64,000 nucleotides of DNA from Streptomyces indicus (GTDB taxonomy: Bacteria > Actinomycetota > Actinomycetes > Streptomycetales > Streptomycetaceae), in contig NZ_FNFF01000003.1 in the NCBI RefSeq assembly GCF_900100315.1, positions 407,813-471,812 of the forward strand, given 5' to 3'. Made by a program: the position numbers and the translations under genes. The notes under the pieces were generated by a model. It had not been told where the DNA came from. It did not search any database and saw only the letters and a list, made by a program, of their open reading frames with translations. This document shows positions 1 through 7,897 of the stretch, piece by piece. Position 1 is the first letter of the stretch; each line of letters opens with the position of its first letter.

Positions 1-939
1 CCGCTGCAGGGGCGGCACATCGAAGGCGGCCGGTCGAACCTCACGTACGACATCACCGACGGCACCTCGCGCTGGGTCGTGCGCCGTCCGCCGCTCGGCC
101 ACGTCCTCGCCACCGCGCACGACATGAAGCGCGAGCACCGGGTGATCGAGGCGCTGCACCCGACGACGGTGCCGGTGCCCAAGCCGCTGCTCCTGTGCGA
201 GGACGAGGAGGTGGTCGGTGCGCCGTTCTACGTGATGGAGTTCGTGGCCGGCACACCGTACCGGACCGCCGAGGAGCTGGCTCCGCTCGGTCCCGAGCGG
301 ACCCGCGCGGCCGTGTTCTCTCTGGTGGACACGCTGGTCGATCTGCACGCCGTGGATCCGGACGCGGTCGGCCTCGGCGACTTCGGGCGCCCCGACGGCT
401 TCCTCGACCGCCAGCTGCGGCGCTGGGGCAAGCAGCTGGACGCCTCGCGCAACCGCGACCTCGCCGGGATCGACGAGCTGCACGCCGCGCTCGGCCGCGC
501 CCTGCCGGTCTCGCCCGCGCCGACCGTGATCCACGGCGACTACCGGCTGGACAACGTGCTGCTCGGCGAGGACGACCGGATCAAGGCCGTGCTCGACTGG
601 GAGATGTCGACGCTCGGCGACCCGCTCACCGACCTCGGGCTGCTGGTCATGTACAGCGTGCGCCTTGAGCTGCCCGACTCCCCCATCTCCACCACCGCGT
701 CGGCCGTCGGCCATCCCTCGCCGCAGGAGCTGATCGAGCGGTACGCCGAGCGCTCGGGCCGCGATGTGTCGGCCGTGTCCTGGTACACCGCGTTCGCCTG
801 GTTCAAGCTCGCGGTGATCCTCGAGGGCATCCACTACCGCTACACCCTCGGCCAGACCGTCGGCTCCGGCTTCGACCGGATCGGCGAACTCGTCCCCGTC
901 TTCATCGAGCACGGCCTGACCACCCTTCAGGAAGGCTGA
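1..939 (+). CDS. APH-like phosphotransferase, ACAD10/11 kinase-domain type (5' truncated)
   Basis: The reading frame is open from the first base, so the start lies before the window; 312 residues are visible. It has the aminoglycoside-phosphotransferase/choline-kinase fold signature: the catalytic loop HGDYRLDN at visible residues 178-185 and the metal-binding Asp199 in the LDWEMSTLGDPL segment. Family knowledge: proteins of this subgroup are the bacterial counterparts of the N-terminal kinase domain of ACAD10/ACAD11 and of LvaA, which phosphorylate the 4-hydroxyl of 4-hydroxyacyl-CoA. Only 6 bases separate its stop from the next gene, an acyl-CoA dehydrogenase of the ACAD10/11 type, so the two are almost certainly cotranscribed and act on the same CoA ester. 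Inference: 4-hydroxyacyl-CoA kinase rather than an antibiotic resistance enzyme. Antibiotic kinase activity is the less likely alternative. Confidence 0.85.
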   Translation, partial: PLQGRHIEGGRSNLTYDITDGTSRWVVRRPPLGHVLATAHDMKREHRVIEALHPTTVPVPKPLLLCEDEEVVGAPFYVMEFVAGTPYRTAEELAPLGPERTRAAVFSLVDTLVDLHAVDPDAVGLGDFGRPDGFLDRQLRRWGKQLDASRNRDLAGIDELHAALGRALPVSPAPTVIHGDYRLDNVLLGEDDRIKAVLDWEMSTLGDPLTDLGLLVMYSVRLELPDSPISTTASAVGHPSPQELIERYAERSGRDVSAVSWYTAFAWFKLAVILEGIHYRYTLGQTVGSGFDRIGELVPVFIEHGLTTLQEG

Positions 940-945
940 TTCCGC

Positions 946-2160
946 ATGGACTTCGCATTCGACGCCCGTACCGAGGAACTGCGTGCCAAGCTGCTCGCGT
1001 TCATGGACGAGCACGTGTACCCGGCGCAGCAGGTGATGCACGAGCAGACCGCGGGGCAGGACTCCCCGTGGGACGTGCCGCCGGTGGTCGAGGAGGTCAA
1101 GGCCGAGGCCAAGCGCCAGGGCCTGTGGAACCTCTTCCTGCCGGACGCCGAGTACGGCGCGGGCCTGACGAACCTCCAGTACGCGCCGCTGGCCGAAATC
1201 ACCGGCCGCGCCCCGCACTTGGCGCCCACCGCGCTGAACTGCGCCGCGCCGGACACGGGCAACATGGAGGTGCTGTTCCAGTTCGGCAGCGACGAGCAGA
1301 AGAAGCAGTGGCTGGAGCCGCTGCTCGCCGGTGAGATCCGCTCGGCGTTCGCGATGACCGAGCCCGCGGTGGCCTCCTCGGACGCCACCAACATCGAGAC
1401 CCGGATCGAGCGCGACGGTGACGAGTACGTCATCAACGGCCGCAAGTGGTACATCTCCGGGGCCATGAACCCGGCCTGCCAGATCTTCATCGTGATGGGC
1501 AAGACGGACCCGGACAACGCGGACATCCGCCGTCAGCAGTCGATGATCCTGGTCCCGCGCGACACCCCGGGCCTCACCGTGAAGCGCGCCATGCAGGTCT
1601 TCGGATACGAGGACCACTGGCACGGCGGGCACGCCGAGGTGGTCTTCGACAACGTGCGCGTACCGGCAAGCAACCTGATCGGCGAGGAGGGCGGCGGCTT
1701 CGCCATCGCCCAGGCGCGCCTCGGCCCGGGCCGTATCCACCACTGCATGCGCCTGATCGGCATGGCCGAGGCGGCGATCGAGCTGATGTGCCGCCGCGCG
1801 GTGTCCCGCGAGGCCTTCGGCAAGCCGCTCGCCCAGCAGGGCGTCGTGCACAACTGGATCGCGGACGCCCGGGTCGCCGTGGAGCAGCTGCGGCTGCTCG
1901 TCCTGAAGACCGCCTGGCTGATGGACACCGTCGGCAACAAGGGCGCGCACACCGAGATCCAGGCCATCAAGATCGCGACGCCGCGTACGGTCGTGGACAT
2001 CATCGACCGGGCGATCCAGCTGCACGGCGCGGGCGGTGTGAGCCAGGACTTCCCGCTGGCCGAGCTGTACGCGGGGGCGCGGACGCTGATGCTCGCGGAC
2101 GGTCCGGACGAGGTGCACCAGCGCTCGCTGGCCCGCCGGGAGCTCAAGAAGTACCTCTGA
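946..2160 (+). CDS. Acyl-CoA dehydrogenase, ACAD10/11-like
   Basis: Flavin-dependent acyl-CoA dehydrogenase of 404 residues, the usual length. Visible family signatures are the central FAMTEPAVASSDATN flavin/substrate loop (about residues 135-149), the RRAVSREAFGKPLAQQG segment, and the C-terminal ADGPDEVH motif typical of the ACAD10/11 branch in place of the YEG catalytic-base motif seen in the gene at 16409. It starts 6 bases after the APH-like kinase; the end of that gene supplies an AGGAAGG ribosome binding site. In animals the kinase and dehydrogenase are one polypeptide; here they are split into adjacent genes. Inference: it removes the 4-phosphate made by the kinase and yields an enoyl-CoA, feeding beta-oxidation. 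Function as an ordinary branched-chain acyl-CoA dehydrogenase is possible. Confidence 0.9.
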   Translation: MDFAFDARTEELRAKLLAFMDEHVYPAQQVMHEQTAGQDSPWDVPPVVEEVKAEAKRQGLWNLFLPDAEYGAGLTNLQYAPLAEITGRAPHLAPTALNCAAPDTGNMEVLFQFGSDEQKKQWLEPLLAGEIRSAFAMTEPAVASSDATNIETRIERDGDEYVINGRKWYISGAMNPACQIFIVMGKTDPDNADIRRQQSMILVPRDTPGLTVKRAMQVFGYEDHWHGGHAEVVFDNVRVPASNLIGEEGGGFAIAQARLGPGRIHHCMRLIGMAEAAIELMCRRAVSREAFGKPLAQQGVVHNWIADARVAVEQLRLLVLKTAWLMDTVGNKGAHTEIQAIKIATPRTVVDIIDRAIQLHGAGGVSQDFPLAELYAGARTLMLADGPDEVHQRSLARRELKKYL

Positions 2161-2296
2161 CCTCTGCGTCCGCGCGGGACCTTCGCCCCGTCTTCCCGGT
2201 GACTCAAGCCCGGGGAGGCGGGGTCCTTCGCGTCCGGGGCGGGGCCCACGGCGCCCATAGCGTTGGAAGGTCGTCGAGTGAAAGTGTCCCCACGCC

Positions 2297-2935
2297 ATGT
2301 CCAGCGCTCTTCTCGAAGCCCCCGCTTCCCCTGCCGCTCCGTTCCGCGCCGAGGCCCCCGCGCCGGCCGCCTCCACTGCCCGGCTCGCGAACCCCGGTCC
2401 GCTCGGGCTCGCCGCCTTCGCGCTGACCACGTTCGTGCTGAGCATGTTCAACTCGGGGCTGATCTCGAACGCGGCCCTCAGCGCGGTCGTGCTGCCGCTC
2501 GCGCTGTTCTACGGCGGTCTGGCGCAGTTCGTCGCCGGTCTCTTCGAGTTCCGCCGCGGCAACACCTTCGCCACCACGGCGTTCATCTCGTACGGCGCGT
2601 TCTGGATGTCCTTCGCGGGTTACGTGAAGTTCGTCGTGCCGGGGCTGCCCGCCGCCGACGCGCACCTGGCGACCGGCCTGTACCTGATCGCGTGGTTCGT
2701 GTTCACGCTGTACATGACGGTCGCCGCGATGAAGCTCGACATGGCGCACAAGGTCGTCTTCGTGACGCTCAGCCTGACGTTCCTGTTCCTGGCGCTGGGC
2801 GACCTGGCCGAGTCCACCGCCCTCGCGCACACGGGCGGCTTCCTCGGCCTGATCTGCGCGGCCGCCGCTTGGTACACCTCGTTCGGCGTCCTGACGAACG
2901 AGACCTGGGGCCGCAAGGTCGTCCCGCTGGGCTGA
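2297..2935 (+). CDS. Acetate/succinate transporter, GPR1/FUN34/YaaH (SatP) family
   Basis: Integral membrane protein of 212 residues with six predicted hydrophobic segments after an Ala/Pro-rich N-terminal tail. The family signature NPGPLGL lies at residues 32-38, just before the first membrane segment, as in SatP/YaaH and yeast Ady2, which move acetate or other small monocarboxylates with protons. It follows the kinase and dehydrogenase genes on the same strand after 136 bases. In this context the likely cargo is acetate, propionate or another short acid connected to the CoA pathway. Substrate cannot be fixed from sequence alone. Confidence 0.88.
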   Translation: MSSALLEAPASPAAPFRAEAPAPAASTARLANPGPLGLAAFALTTFVLSMFNSGLISNAALSAVVLPLALFYGGLAQFVAGLFEFRRGNTFATTAFISYGAFWMSFAGYVKFVVPGLPAADAHLATGLYLIAWFVFTLYMTVAAMKLDMAHKVVFVTLSLTFLFLALGDLAESTALAHTGGFLGLICAAAAWYTSFGVLTNETWGRKVVPLG

Positions 2936-2936
2936 G

Positions 2937-2976
2937 TCCCCGGGACTCTGACTCCCCGGGACCTGAGCCCCGGGAC
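2937..2976. repeat. Three copies of CCCCGGGAC between convergent genes
   Basis: The word CCCCGGGAC occurs at 2938-2946, 2954-2962 and 2968-2976, filling the gap between the satP-like gene and the convergent tetR gene. Each copy is nearly self-complementary (CCCCGGG), so neighbouring copies can pair. A bidirectional termination role is an inference from position. Confidence 0.45.
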
Positions 2977-2981
2977 CCGCG

Positions 2982-3605
2982 TCAGGGCCTGAGCGCCCGC
3001 AGCAGCAGATCGGCCAGGTGGTCGGCGAGCTGCTGCGGGGTCAGCGGTCCGTCCGGCCGGTACCAGGTCGACAGGTGGTGGATGGACCCGAAGTGGTAGT
3101 CGACCACCAGGTCGGCGGGGGTCGCCGAGGAGAAGACCCCGGACTCCTGGCCCTCCTCCACCAGAGCGCGGAAGCGCTCGTGGTAGCGGCGGCGCTCGGC
3201 CCGCACCTGCTTGTTCTTCTCCGGGCTCAGGTGGTGCATGGAGCGGAAGAAGATCTGCGCGTCGTCGAGGTTGTCGATCGTGGTGACCACCACGTCGGCG
3301 GCCGCGTCGCGCAGCCGCTTCTCGACCGGCTCGTCTGCCTCCGCGTACGCGTCGAGCCGCTCCTGCTGGAGCCGCAGCACCCGGGCGTAGATCTCGTGCA
3401 GCAGATCGTCCTTGGACCCGAAGTAGTGGTACAGCGCGCCCTTGGTGACGCCGGCCGCCTCCACGATCTCCTGCACCGAGGTGCGGTCGTAGCCCTGCTC
3501 CGCGAAGAGCCGGGTGGCGGCGGCAAGCAGCCGCTGCGGGACGGGTGTGGTGCTGTGCTCCGCCGCCGCACCGTTCGCGCCCGTCGTCCTTGGCACTGTC
3601 GCCAC
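2982..3605 (-). CDS. TetR/AcrR-family repressor
   Basis: TetR-type regulator with the N-terminal helix-turn-helix in the segment from LFAEQGYDRTSVQEIVEAAG through GALYHYFGSKDDLLHEI and a C-terminal ligand/dimer domain. The reading frame is open upstream to 3758, which would overlap the CoA ligase; the GTG at 3605 is chosen because it gives a normal 207-residue TetR protein and has AAGGAG 10 bases upstream. A GTG at 3707 (241 residues) is the alternative and would add a low-complexity Thr/Ala/Arg tail. It lies 109 bases downstream of the CoA ligase in the same orientation, at the end of the SDR-ligase operon. Likely target: the palindromic site at 6207-6224 upstream of the SDR. Confidence 0.85.
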   Translation of the reverse strand: MATVPRTTGANGAAAEHSTTPVPQRLLAAATRLFAEQGYDRTSVQEIVEAAGVTKGALYHYFGSKDDLLHEIYARVLRLQQERLDAYAEADEPVEKRLRDAAADVVVTTIDNLDDAQIFFRSMHHLSPEKNKQVRAERRRYHERFRALVEEGQESGVFSSATPADLVVDYHFGSIHHLSTWYRPDGPLTPQQLADHLADLLLRALRP

Positions 3606-3714
3606 CTGCCTTCCGCTCCTTCTCCGCCCGCGGGCCGTGCGCCTGCCCGGCCCGCCCGTCGTGGACGCCGCCTCCGGCGTCGTGGACGCCGTGGAGTCCG
3701 CGTCCACCGTCGTG

Positions 3715-5400
3715 TCACCGCGCACGGTCGCGCAGTTCCCTCCGCAGGATCTTCCCACTCGTGGTCTTGGGCAGCTCCGGCAGGATCTCCACCGCGCGCG
3801 GGTACTTGTACGCGGCCAGTCTCTCCTTGCTGTACGCGACGAGCTCGGCCGGGTCGGTGTCGGCGCCGGGCCGCAGACTGACGTACGCCTTGACGCTCTC
3901 GCCCCGGTAGCTGTCCGGCACGCCGACCACGGCGGCCTCGCGGATCGCGGGGTGGGTGTAGAGCACGTCCTCGACCTCGCGCGGCCAGACCTTGAACCCG
4001 GACGCGTTGATCATGTCCTTCTTGCGGTCCACGACGTAGAGCCAGCCCTCGGCGTCCATGAAGCCGATGTCGCCGGTGCGCAGCTCGCCGCCCGGGAAGG
4101 ACTCGGCGGTGGCCTCCGGACGGCCCCAGTAGCCGGGCACGACCTGCGGCCCGGCCACCACGATCTCGCCCTGCTCGCCGAAGGGCACCTCCGCGCCCGC
4201 CTCGTCCACGATCCGCACGATGGTGTCGGGTCCGGGGACGCCCACGGACAGGGTGCCGGATGCGGGGTCGACCGGGGCTTCGTGCTGCGGGGGCACGGAG
4301 GCGCAGGGTGCGGTGCACTCGGTGAGGCCGTAGCCGTTGCGGATGTACGGGCCGAAGTCCGCGCGGAACTTCTCGACGAGCGCGGGCGGCACGGGCGCAC
4401 CGCCCGAGGAGATGACCTCGAAGGACGCGAAGTGCTCGCGGGTGGCGCCGGGTTGGGCGCCGAGCGCCATGAAGGCGGTGGACGGGCCGACCGTGTACGC
4501 CGGCCGGTGCTCGGCGAAGGCGTCGAGGACCACGCCCGGGTGGAAGCGGTAGGCGAGCACGAGCGTGCCCGCGTTGGCGGCGCAGGCGGCGAGCTGGCAG
4601 ACCATGCCGGTGATGTGGAACAGCGGGGCCAGCGCGAAGTACGCGGAGCCCTCGGCTATGCCCTGGCCGGTGCGCTGGCGCTCGGCGTTGTACGTGATGT
4701 TGCCGTGCAGGTTCATGGCGCCCTTGGGCTGCCCGCTGGTGCCGGAGGTGTAGCTGATCAACGCCAGGTCGTCGGCGGCCCGTTGGGGCAGGTGCGGGGC
4801 GTGCAGCCCCCGGCGCGCCACCTCGATCAGGTCCTCGGCGTCGGCCGCCACGGGCAGGCGCTCGAAGTCGAGCACCCGCTGGTCGCCCCGCGTTTGCAGG
4901 TCCAGTTCGCAGGCGGTGAGGACGATCCGTACCGCCGAACCGGCCGCCGCCTCGCGCAGATACGCCTCCCAGGCGCGGTCCGAGCAGATCAGCGCGGTGA
5001 CCCCGGCATCGGCGAGCACATGCCGCACCTCGCCCGTCTTGTACATGGGGTTGACCGGGACGACGGTCGCGCCGGCCTTCCAGGCGCCGAGCAGGGCGAG
5101 CACGAAGTGCGGGGTGTTCTGGAGCATCAGGGCGACCCGGTCGCCCTCGGCGAGGCCGCGTGCGGCGAGGTGTCCGGCCACCGAGTCGGAGAGCGCGTCG
5201 ACCTCGGCGTAGCTGAGCCGGCCGTCGAAGTACGCGAGCGCCGTACGGTCGGGGGCCTTCACGGCGGCGGCGCGGAAGCTGTGGACCACGGACGGCGGCG
5301 GGGACATGGGGGCGCGCTGGGCCTCGCTGAGGAGCGCCAGCCAGGGCTTGTCGGCGTAGGACCGTCGGTCCGTCCGGTGTTCCGTCACGTGGTCCGTCAC
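3715..5400 (-). CDS. Acyl-CoA synthetase (AMP-forming CoA ligase)
   Basis: ANL-superfamily adenylating enzyme of 561 residues. Motifs in order: the ATP-binding SYTSGTSGQPKGA loop near residue 214, the YGLTECTA motif, GELRTGDIGF, the DRKKDMINASGFKV hinge, and the C-terminal PKTTSGKILRR with the thioester-step lysine near residue 550. The chosen GTG start at 5400 overlaps the stop of the SDR gene by four bases (GTGA), so the pair is translationally coupled; the longer open frame to 5694 runs inside the SDR gene and is rejected. It activates a fatty or short-chain carboxylic acid with ATP and CoA. Context suggests it supplies the acyl-CoA used by the kinase and dehydrogenase at 1-2160. The exact chain length is not readable. 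Confidence 0.9.
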   Translation of the reverse strand: MTDHVTEHRTDRRSYADKPWLALLSEAQRAPMSPPPSVVHSFRAAAVKAPDRTALAYFDGRLSYAEVDALSDSVAGHLAARGLAEGDRVALMLQNTPHFVLALLGAWKAGATVVPVNPMYKTGEVRHVLADAGVTALICSDRAWEAYLREAAAGSAVRIVLTACELDLQTRGDQRVLDFERLPVAADAEDLIEVARRGLHAPHLPQRAADDLALISYTSGTSGQPKGAMNLHGNITYNAERQRTGQGIAEGSAYFALAPLFHITGMVCQLAACAANAGTLVLAYRFHPGVVLDAFAEHRPAYTVGPSTAFMALGAQPGATREHFASFEVISSGGAPVPPALVEKFRADFGPYIRNGYGLTECTAPCASVPPQHEAPVDPASGTLSVGVPGPDTIVRIVDEAGAEVPFGEQGEIVVAGPQVVPGYWGRPEATAESFPGGELRTGDIGFMDAEGWLYVVDRKKDMINASGFKVWPREVEDVLYTHPAIREAAVVGVPDSYRGESVKAYVSLRPGADTDPAELVAYSKERLAAYKYPRAVEILPELPKTTSGKILRRELRDRAR

Positions 5401-6158
5401 TTGGTGTGGGCCTCCCACTTCTGCTGAAGGTGGTTCATGCCGGCGAGCCAGCGGTCGGGCTCGGCGGCCCGCACACGGTAGTACTCGGCGACCTCCGGGT
5501 GCGGCAGGATCAGGAAGCGGTCCTCCTCGATCCCCTGGATCAGCGCGTCGGCCACGTCCTCGGGCTCGATCGCGGTGGGCGCGAGCACCAGTTCGCCGGC
5601 GGACCCGGCGGCCGTGAGCATGTCGGTGCGCACGCCCTGCGGGCAGATCGCGTGCACCTTGATCCCGCGGTGGCGGTAGGTGAGCGAGAGCCATTCGGCG
5701 AAGGCGTACGCGCCGTGCTTGGTGACGCTGTACGGGGCGGCGCCGACCATCGTGAGCAGGCCGGCGGCCGAGACGGTAGAGACGAACCGGCCCTCGCCGC
5801 GCTCCAGCCAGCCGGGGAGCAGGGCGTGGGCGGCGCGGACGTGCGCCATCACGTTGACGTCCCAGGCGCGGGCCCAGACCTGCTCGTCGGCGGCCTCGGT
5901 GCCGCCGCTCGCGAGACCGGCGTTGGCGCAGTAGATGTCCACGGTGCCGTCGAGGGCGTCGCGGGCCTCCTCGATGATCGCGGAGGCGTCGCCGGCCACC
6001 GCGATACCGCCGATCTCGGCGGCGACCGCCTTGGCCTTCGTCTCGTCGATGTCGTTGACGACGACCTTGGCGCCTTCGGCGGCGAACCTTCTCGCGAGGG
6101 CGGCGCCGATGCCGCCGCCGGCTCCGGTCACAACTGCCGTTTGCTGCGTGAAGGTCAT
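5397..6158 (-). CDS. Short-chain dehydrogenase/reductase
   Basis: Classical SDR of 253 residues. The NAD(P)-binding TGAGGGIG motif spans residues 11-18, and the catalytic set is Ser130, Tyr143 and Lys147 (YSVTK). Asp36 after the second beta strand (VVNDID) favours NAD over NADP. First gene of a two-gene operon with the CoA ligase; the ATG at 6158 is chosen because upstream in-frame sequence has no coding character and contains an operator-like palindrome. In LvaD-type pathways an SDR acts on the hydroxyacyl or ketoacyl intermediate; that assignment here is inference from gene content. Confidence 0.9.
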   Translation of the reverse strand: MTFTQQTAVVTGAGGGIGAALARRFAAEGAKVVVNDIDETKAKAVAAEIGGIAVAGDASAIIEEARDALDGTVDIYCANAGLASGGTEAADEQVWARAWDVNVMAHVRAAHALLPGWLERGEGRFVSTVSAAGLLTMVGAAPYSVTKHGAYAFAEWLSLTYRHRGIKVHAICPQGVRTDMLTAAGSAGELVLAPTAIEPEDVADALIQGIEEDRFLILPHPEVAEYYRVRAAEPDRWLAGMNHLQQKWEAHTK

Positions 6159-6206
6159 GCGGGTGTCTCCGTCCGGAGTCGGGCGCCGTGGTCCGTCACT
6201 CGGCAG

Positions 6207-6224
6207 ACTAACCAGTCGGTATGT
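6207..6224. promoter_or_regulatory. TetR-type operator upstream of the SDR-ligase operon
   Basis: Read on the minus strand the 18-mer is ACATACCGACTGGTTAGT, an imperfect inverted repeat 49 bases upstream of the SDR start. It matches 13 of 18 positions of the site at 27415-27432. The nearest candidate regulator is the TetR protein at 2982-3605. Confidence 0.55.
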
Positions 6225-6361
6225 CGCTGGGAAGGCTTTGATCTCCCCCACCCCGATCGATGCGCGGGCCGGCGGCGTGCCGGACGCGGTTTCGGACACG
6301 GGTGCGGAGGGGAAGGCCCGCCGCAAGCGCATACCACCGCACCCGCACCCCTGGAGGTCAC

Positions 6362-7630
6362 ATGACCCACCCGTCCAGACGGGCGCTGCTCGCCGCAGCC
6401 ACCACCGCAACCGCCGCCACCGCACTGGGCGCCGCCGCACCGGCCGTCCTCGCGGACGACCGCCGCCCGCCGCGTCCCGGCGGCAAGCTCCGCACCGGAT
6501 TCGAGCGGCTCCAGGCCGAGGGATACGCCCTGCTCGACGGCGAACGCGTCGGCGTCGTCACCAACCCCACCGGCATCACCCGCGATGTCCGCCACATCGT
6601 GGACGTGATGCACGCCGACGACCGCGTCGACCTCGTCGCCGTCTTCGGGCCCGAGCACGGCTTCCGCGGCACGGCGCAGGCCGGCGGTTCCGAGGGGTAC
6701 TACGAGGATCCCGCGACCGGTCTGCCCGTGTACGACACGTACCAGAAGAGCGGGCAGGCACTCGCCGACATCTTCACTGCCTCGCGGGTCGACACGGTCG
6801 TCTTCGACATCCAGGACGTGGGCGCGCGGTTCTACACGTACATCTGGACGCTCTACGACTGCATGGTCGCGGCACGGCTCGCCGGCAAGCGCTTCGTCGT
6901 GCTCGACCGTCCGAACCCGGTGACGGGGCGGTCGGCCGAAGGGCCGGTCCTGCACAAGGAGTTCGCGACCTTCGTCGGACGCGAGCCGATCTCGCAGGCG
7001 CACGGCATGACGGTGGCCGAGCTGGCGCGGCTGTTCAACGGAGAGTTCCTCACCGCCCCCGTGCCGCTGGAGACCGTGCTCATGTCCGGGTGGCGGCGGG
7101 AGGAGTTCTACGACGAGTCCGGGCTGCCGTGGGTGCCGCCGAGCCCGAACATGCCCACGCCCGAGACGGCCCTTGTCTATGCGGGGACGTGTCTCTTCGA
7201 AGGCACCAACCTGTCCGAGGGGCGCGGCACCACGCGCCCGTTCGAACTGCTCGGTGCCGAGGGGATCAACCGGAAGTGGGCTGAGGCGGCCAATGCGCTG
7301 GACCTCGCCGGGGTCGACTTCCGCGAGGCGTACTTCACGCCGACCTTCTCGAAATTCCAGGGCAAGACGGTCGGCGGGGTGCAGGTGCATGTGCAGGACC
7401 GGGAGGCCTTCGATCCCATCCGCACGGGCATCGGCCTGCTGATCACGGCCAAGCGCTCCTGGAGCGGCTTCGCCTGGCGGCCGGACAACTGGATCGACAA
7501 ACTCACCGGCTCCACGCAGGTCCGCACGATGATCGACGCCGGGGCCGGTGTGGACGAGGTGGTCGGCGGCTGGCAGGAGGAGCTGGCGGCCTTCCGTGCC
7601 GTACGGCGGAAGTATCTGGCGTATCGGTGA
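6362..7630 (+). CDS. Secreted exo-beta-N-acetylmuramidase, NamZ/DUF1343 family
   Basis: Protein of 422 residues whose N-terminus (SRRALLAAATTATAATALGA) is a secretion signal with a twin-arginine-like start and an Ala-x-Ala cleavage region near residue 31. The mature part carries DUF1343 family blocks: GVVTNPTGI, FGPEHGFRG, VFDIQDVGARFYTYIWT, RPNPVTG and EGRGTTRPFE. Characterised members (NamZ, glycoside hydrolase family 171) release terminal MurNAc from peptidoglycan fragments. GGAGG lies five bases before the ATG at 6362. It probably works outside the cell in cell-wall recycling or in scavenging other bacteria. No N-acetylglucosaminidase or amidase partner is adjacent. Confidence 0.88.
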   Translation: MTHPSRRALLAAATTATAATALGAAAPAVLADDRRPPRPGGKLRTGFERLQAEGYALLDGERVGVVTNPTGITRDVRHIVDVMHADDRVDLVAVFGPEHGFRGTAQAGGSEGYYEDPATGLPVYDTYQKSGQALADIFTASRVDTVVFDIQDVGARFYTYIWTLYDCMVAARLAGKRFVVLDRPNPVTGRSAEGPVLHKEFATFVGREPISQAHGMTVAELARLFNGEFLTAPVPLETVLMSGWRREEFYDESGLPWVPPSPNMPTPETALVYAGTCLFEGTNLSEGRGTTRPFELLGAEGINRKWAEAANALDLAGVDFREAYFTPTFSKFQGKTVGGVQVHVQDREAFDPIRTGIGLLITAKRSWSGFAWRPDNWIDKLTGSTQVRTMIDAGAGVDEVVGGWQEELAAFRAVRRKYLAYR

Positions 7631-7809
7631 GGTGCCGGTGGCGCGGCGGACGTGTCCGACCTACCGGTGAGGCACCGGTAGCGGCGGACGTGTCCGACCT
7701 ACCGGTGAGGCACCGGTAGCGGCGGACGTGTCCGACCTACCGGTGAGGCACCGGTAGCGGCGGAAGCGTCCGGCCCACCGGTGGCGCACCGGTAGCGGCG
7801 GAAGGCTGG
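7626..7809. repeat. 38-bp tandem repeat array forming regularly spaced hairpins
   Basis: About 4.8 units: 7626-7665 (40 bp, divergent), 7666-7703 and 7704-7741 (identical 38-mers), 7742-7779 and 7780-7809 (diverged, partial). Each junction holds a perfect 9-bp inverted repeat CTACCGGTG-AGG-CACCGGTAG (7661-7681, 7699-7719, 7737-7757), exactly 38 bp apart. The array starts on the stop codon of the NamZ-like gene and ends 90 bp before the stop of the convergent penicillin acylase gene. Confidence 0.9.
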
Positions 7810-7897
7810 CCGCACCCGGGTCCCGGCGCGATGCTGTCCGCAGAGCCGCGCCGGGGCCCGGGGACGGAGGTCGGTCATGACCGACCCCGAAGAGACC

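Noticed and set aside
7626..7809. Tandem array as a CRISPR
   Set aside because: Units are contiguous 38-mers with no variable spacers between repeats and no cas genes.
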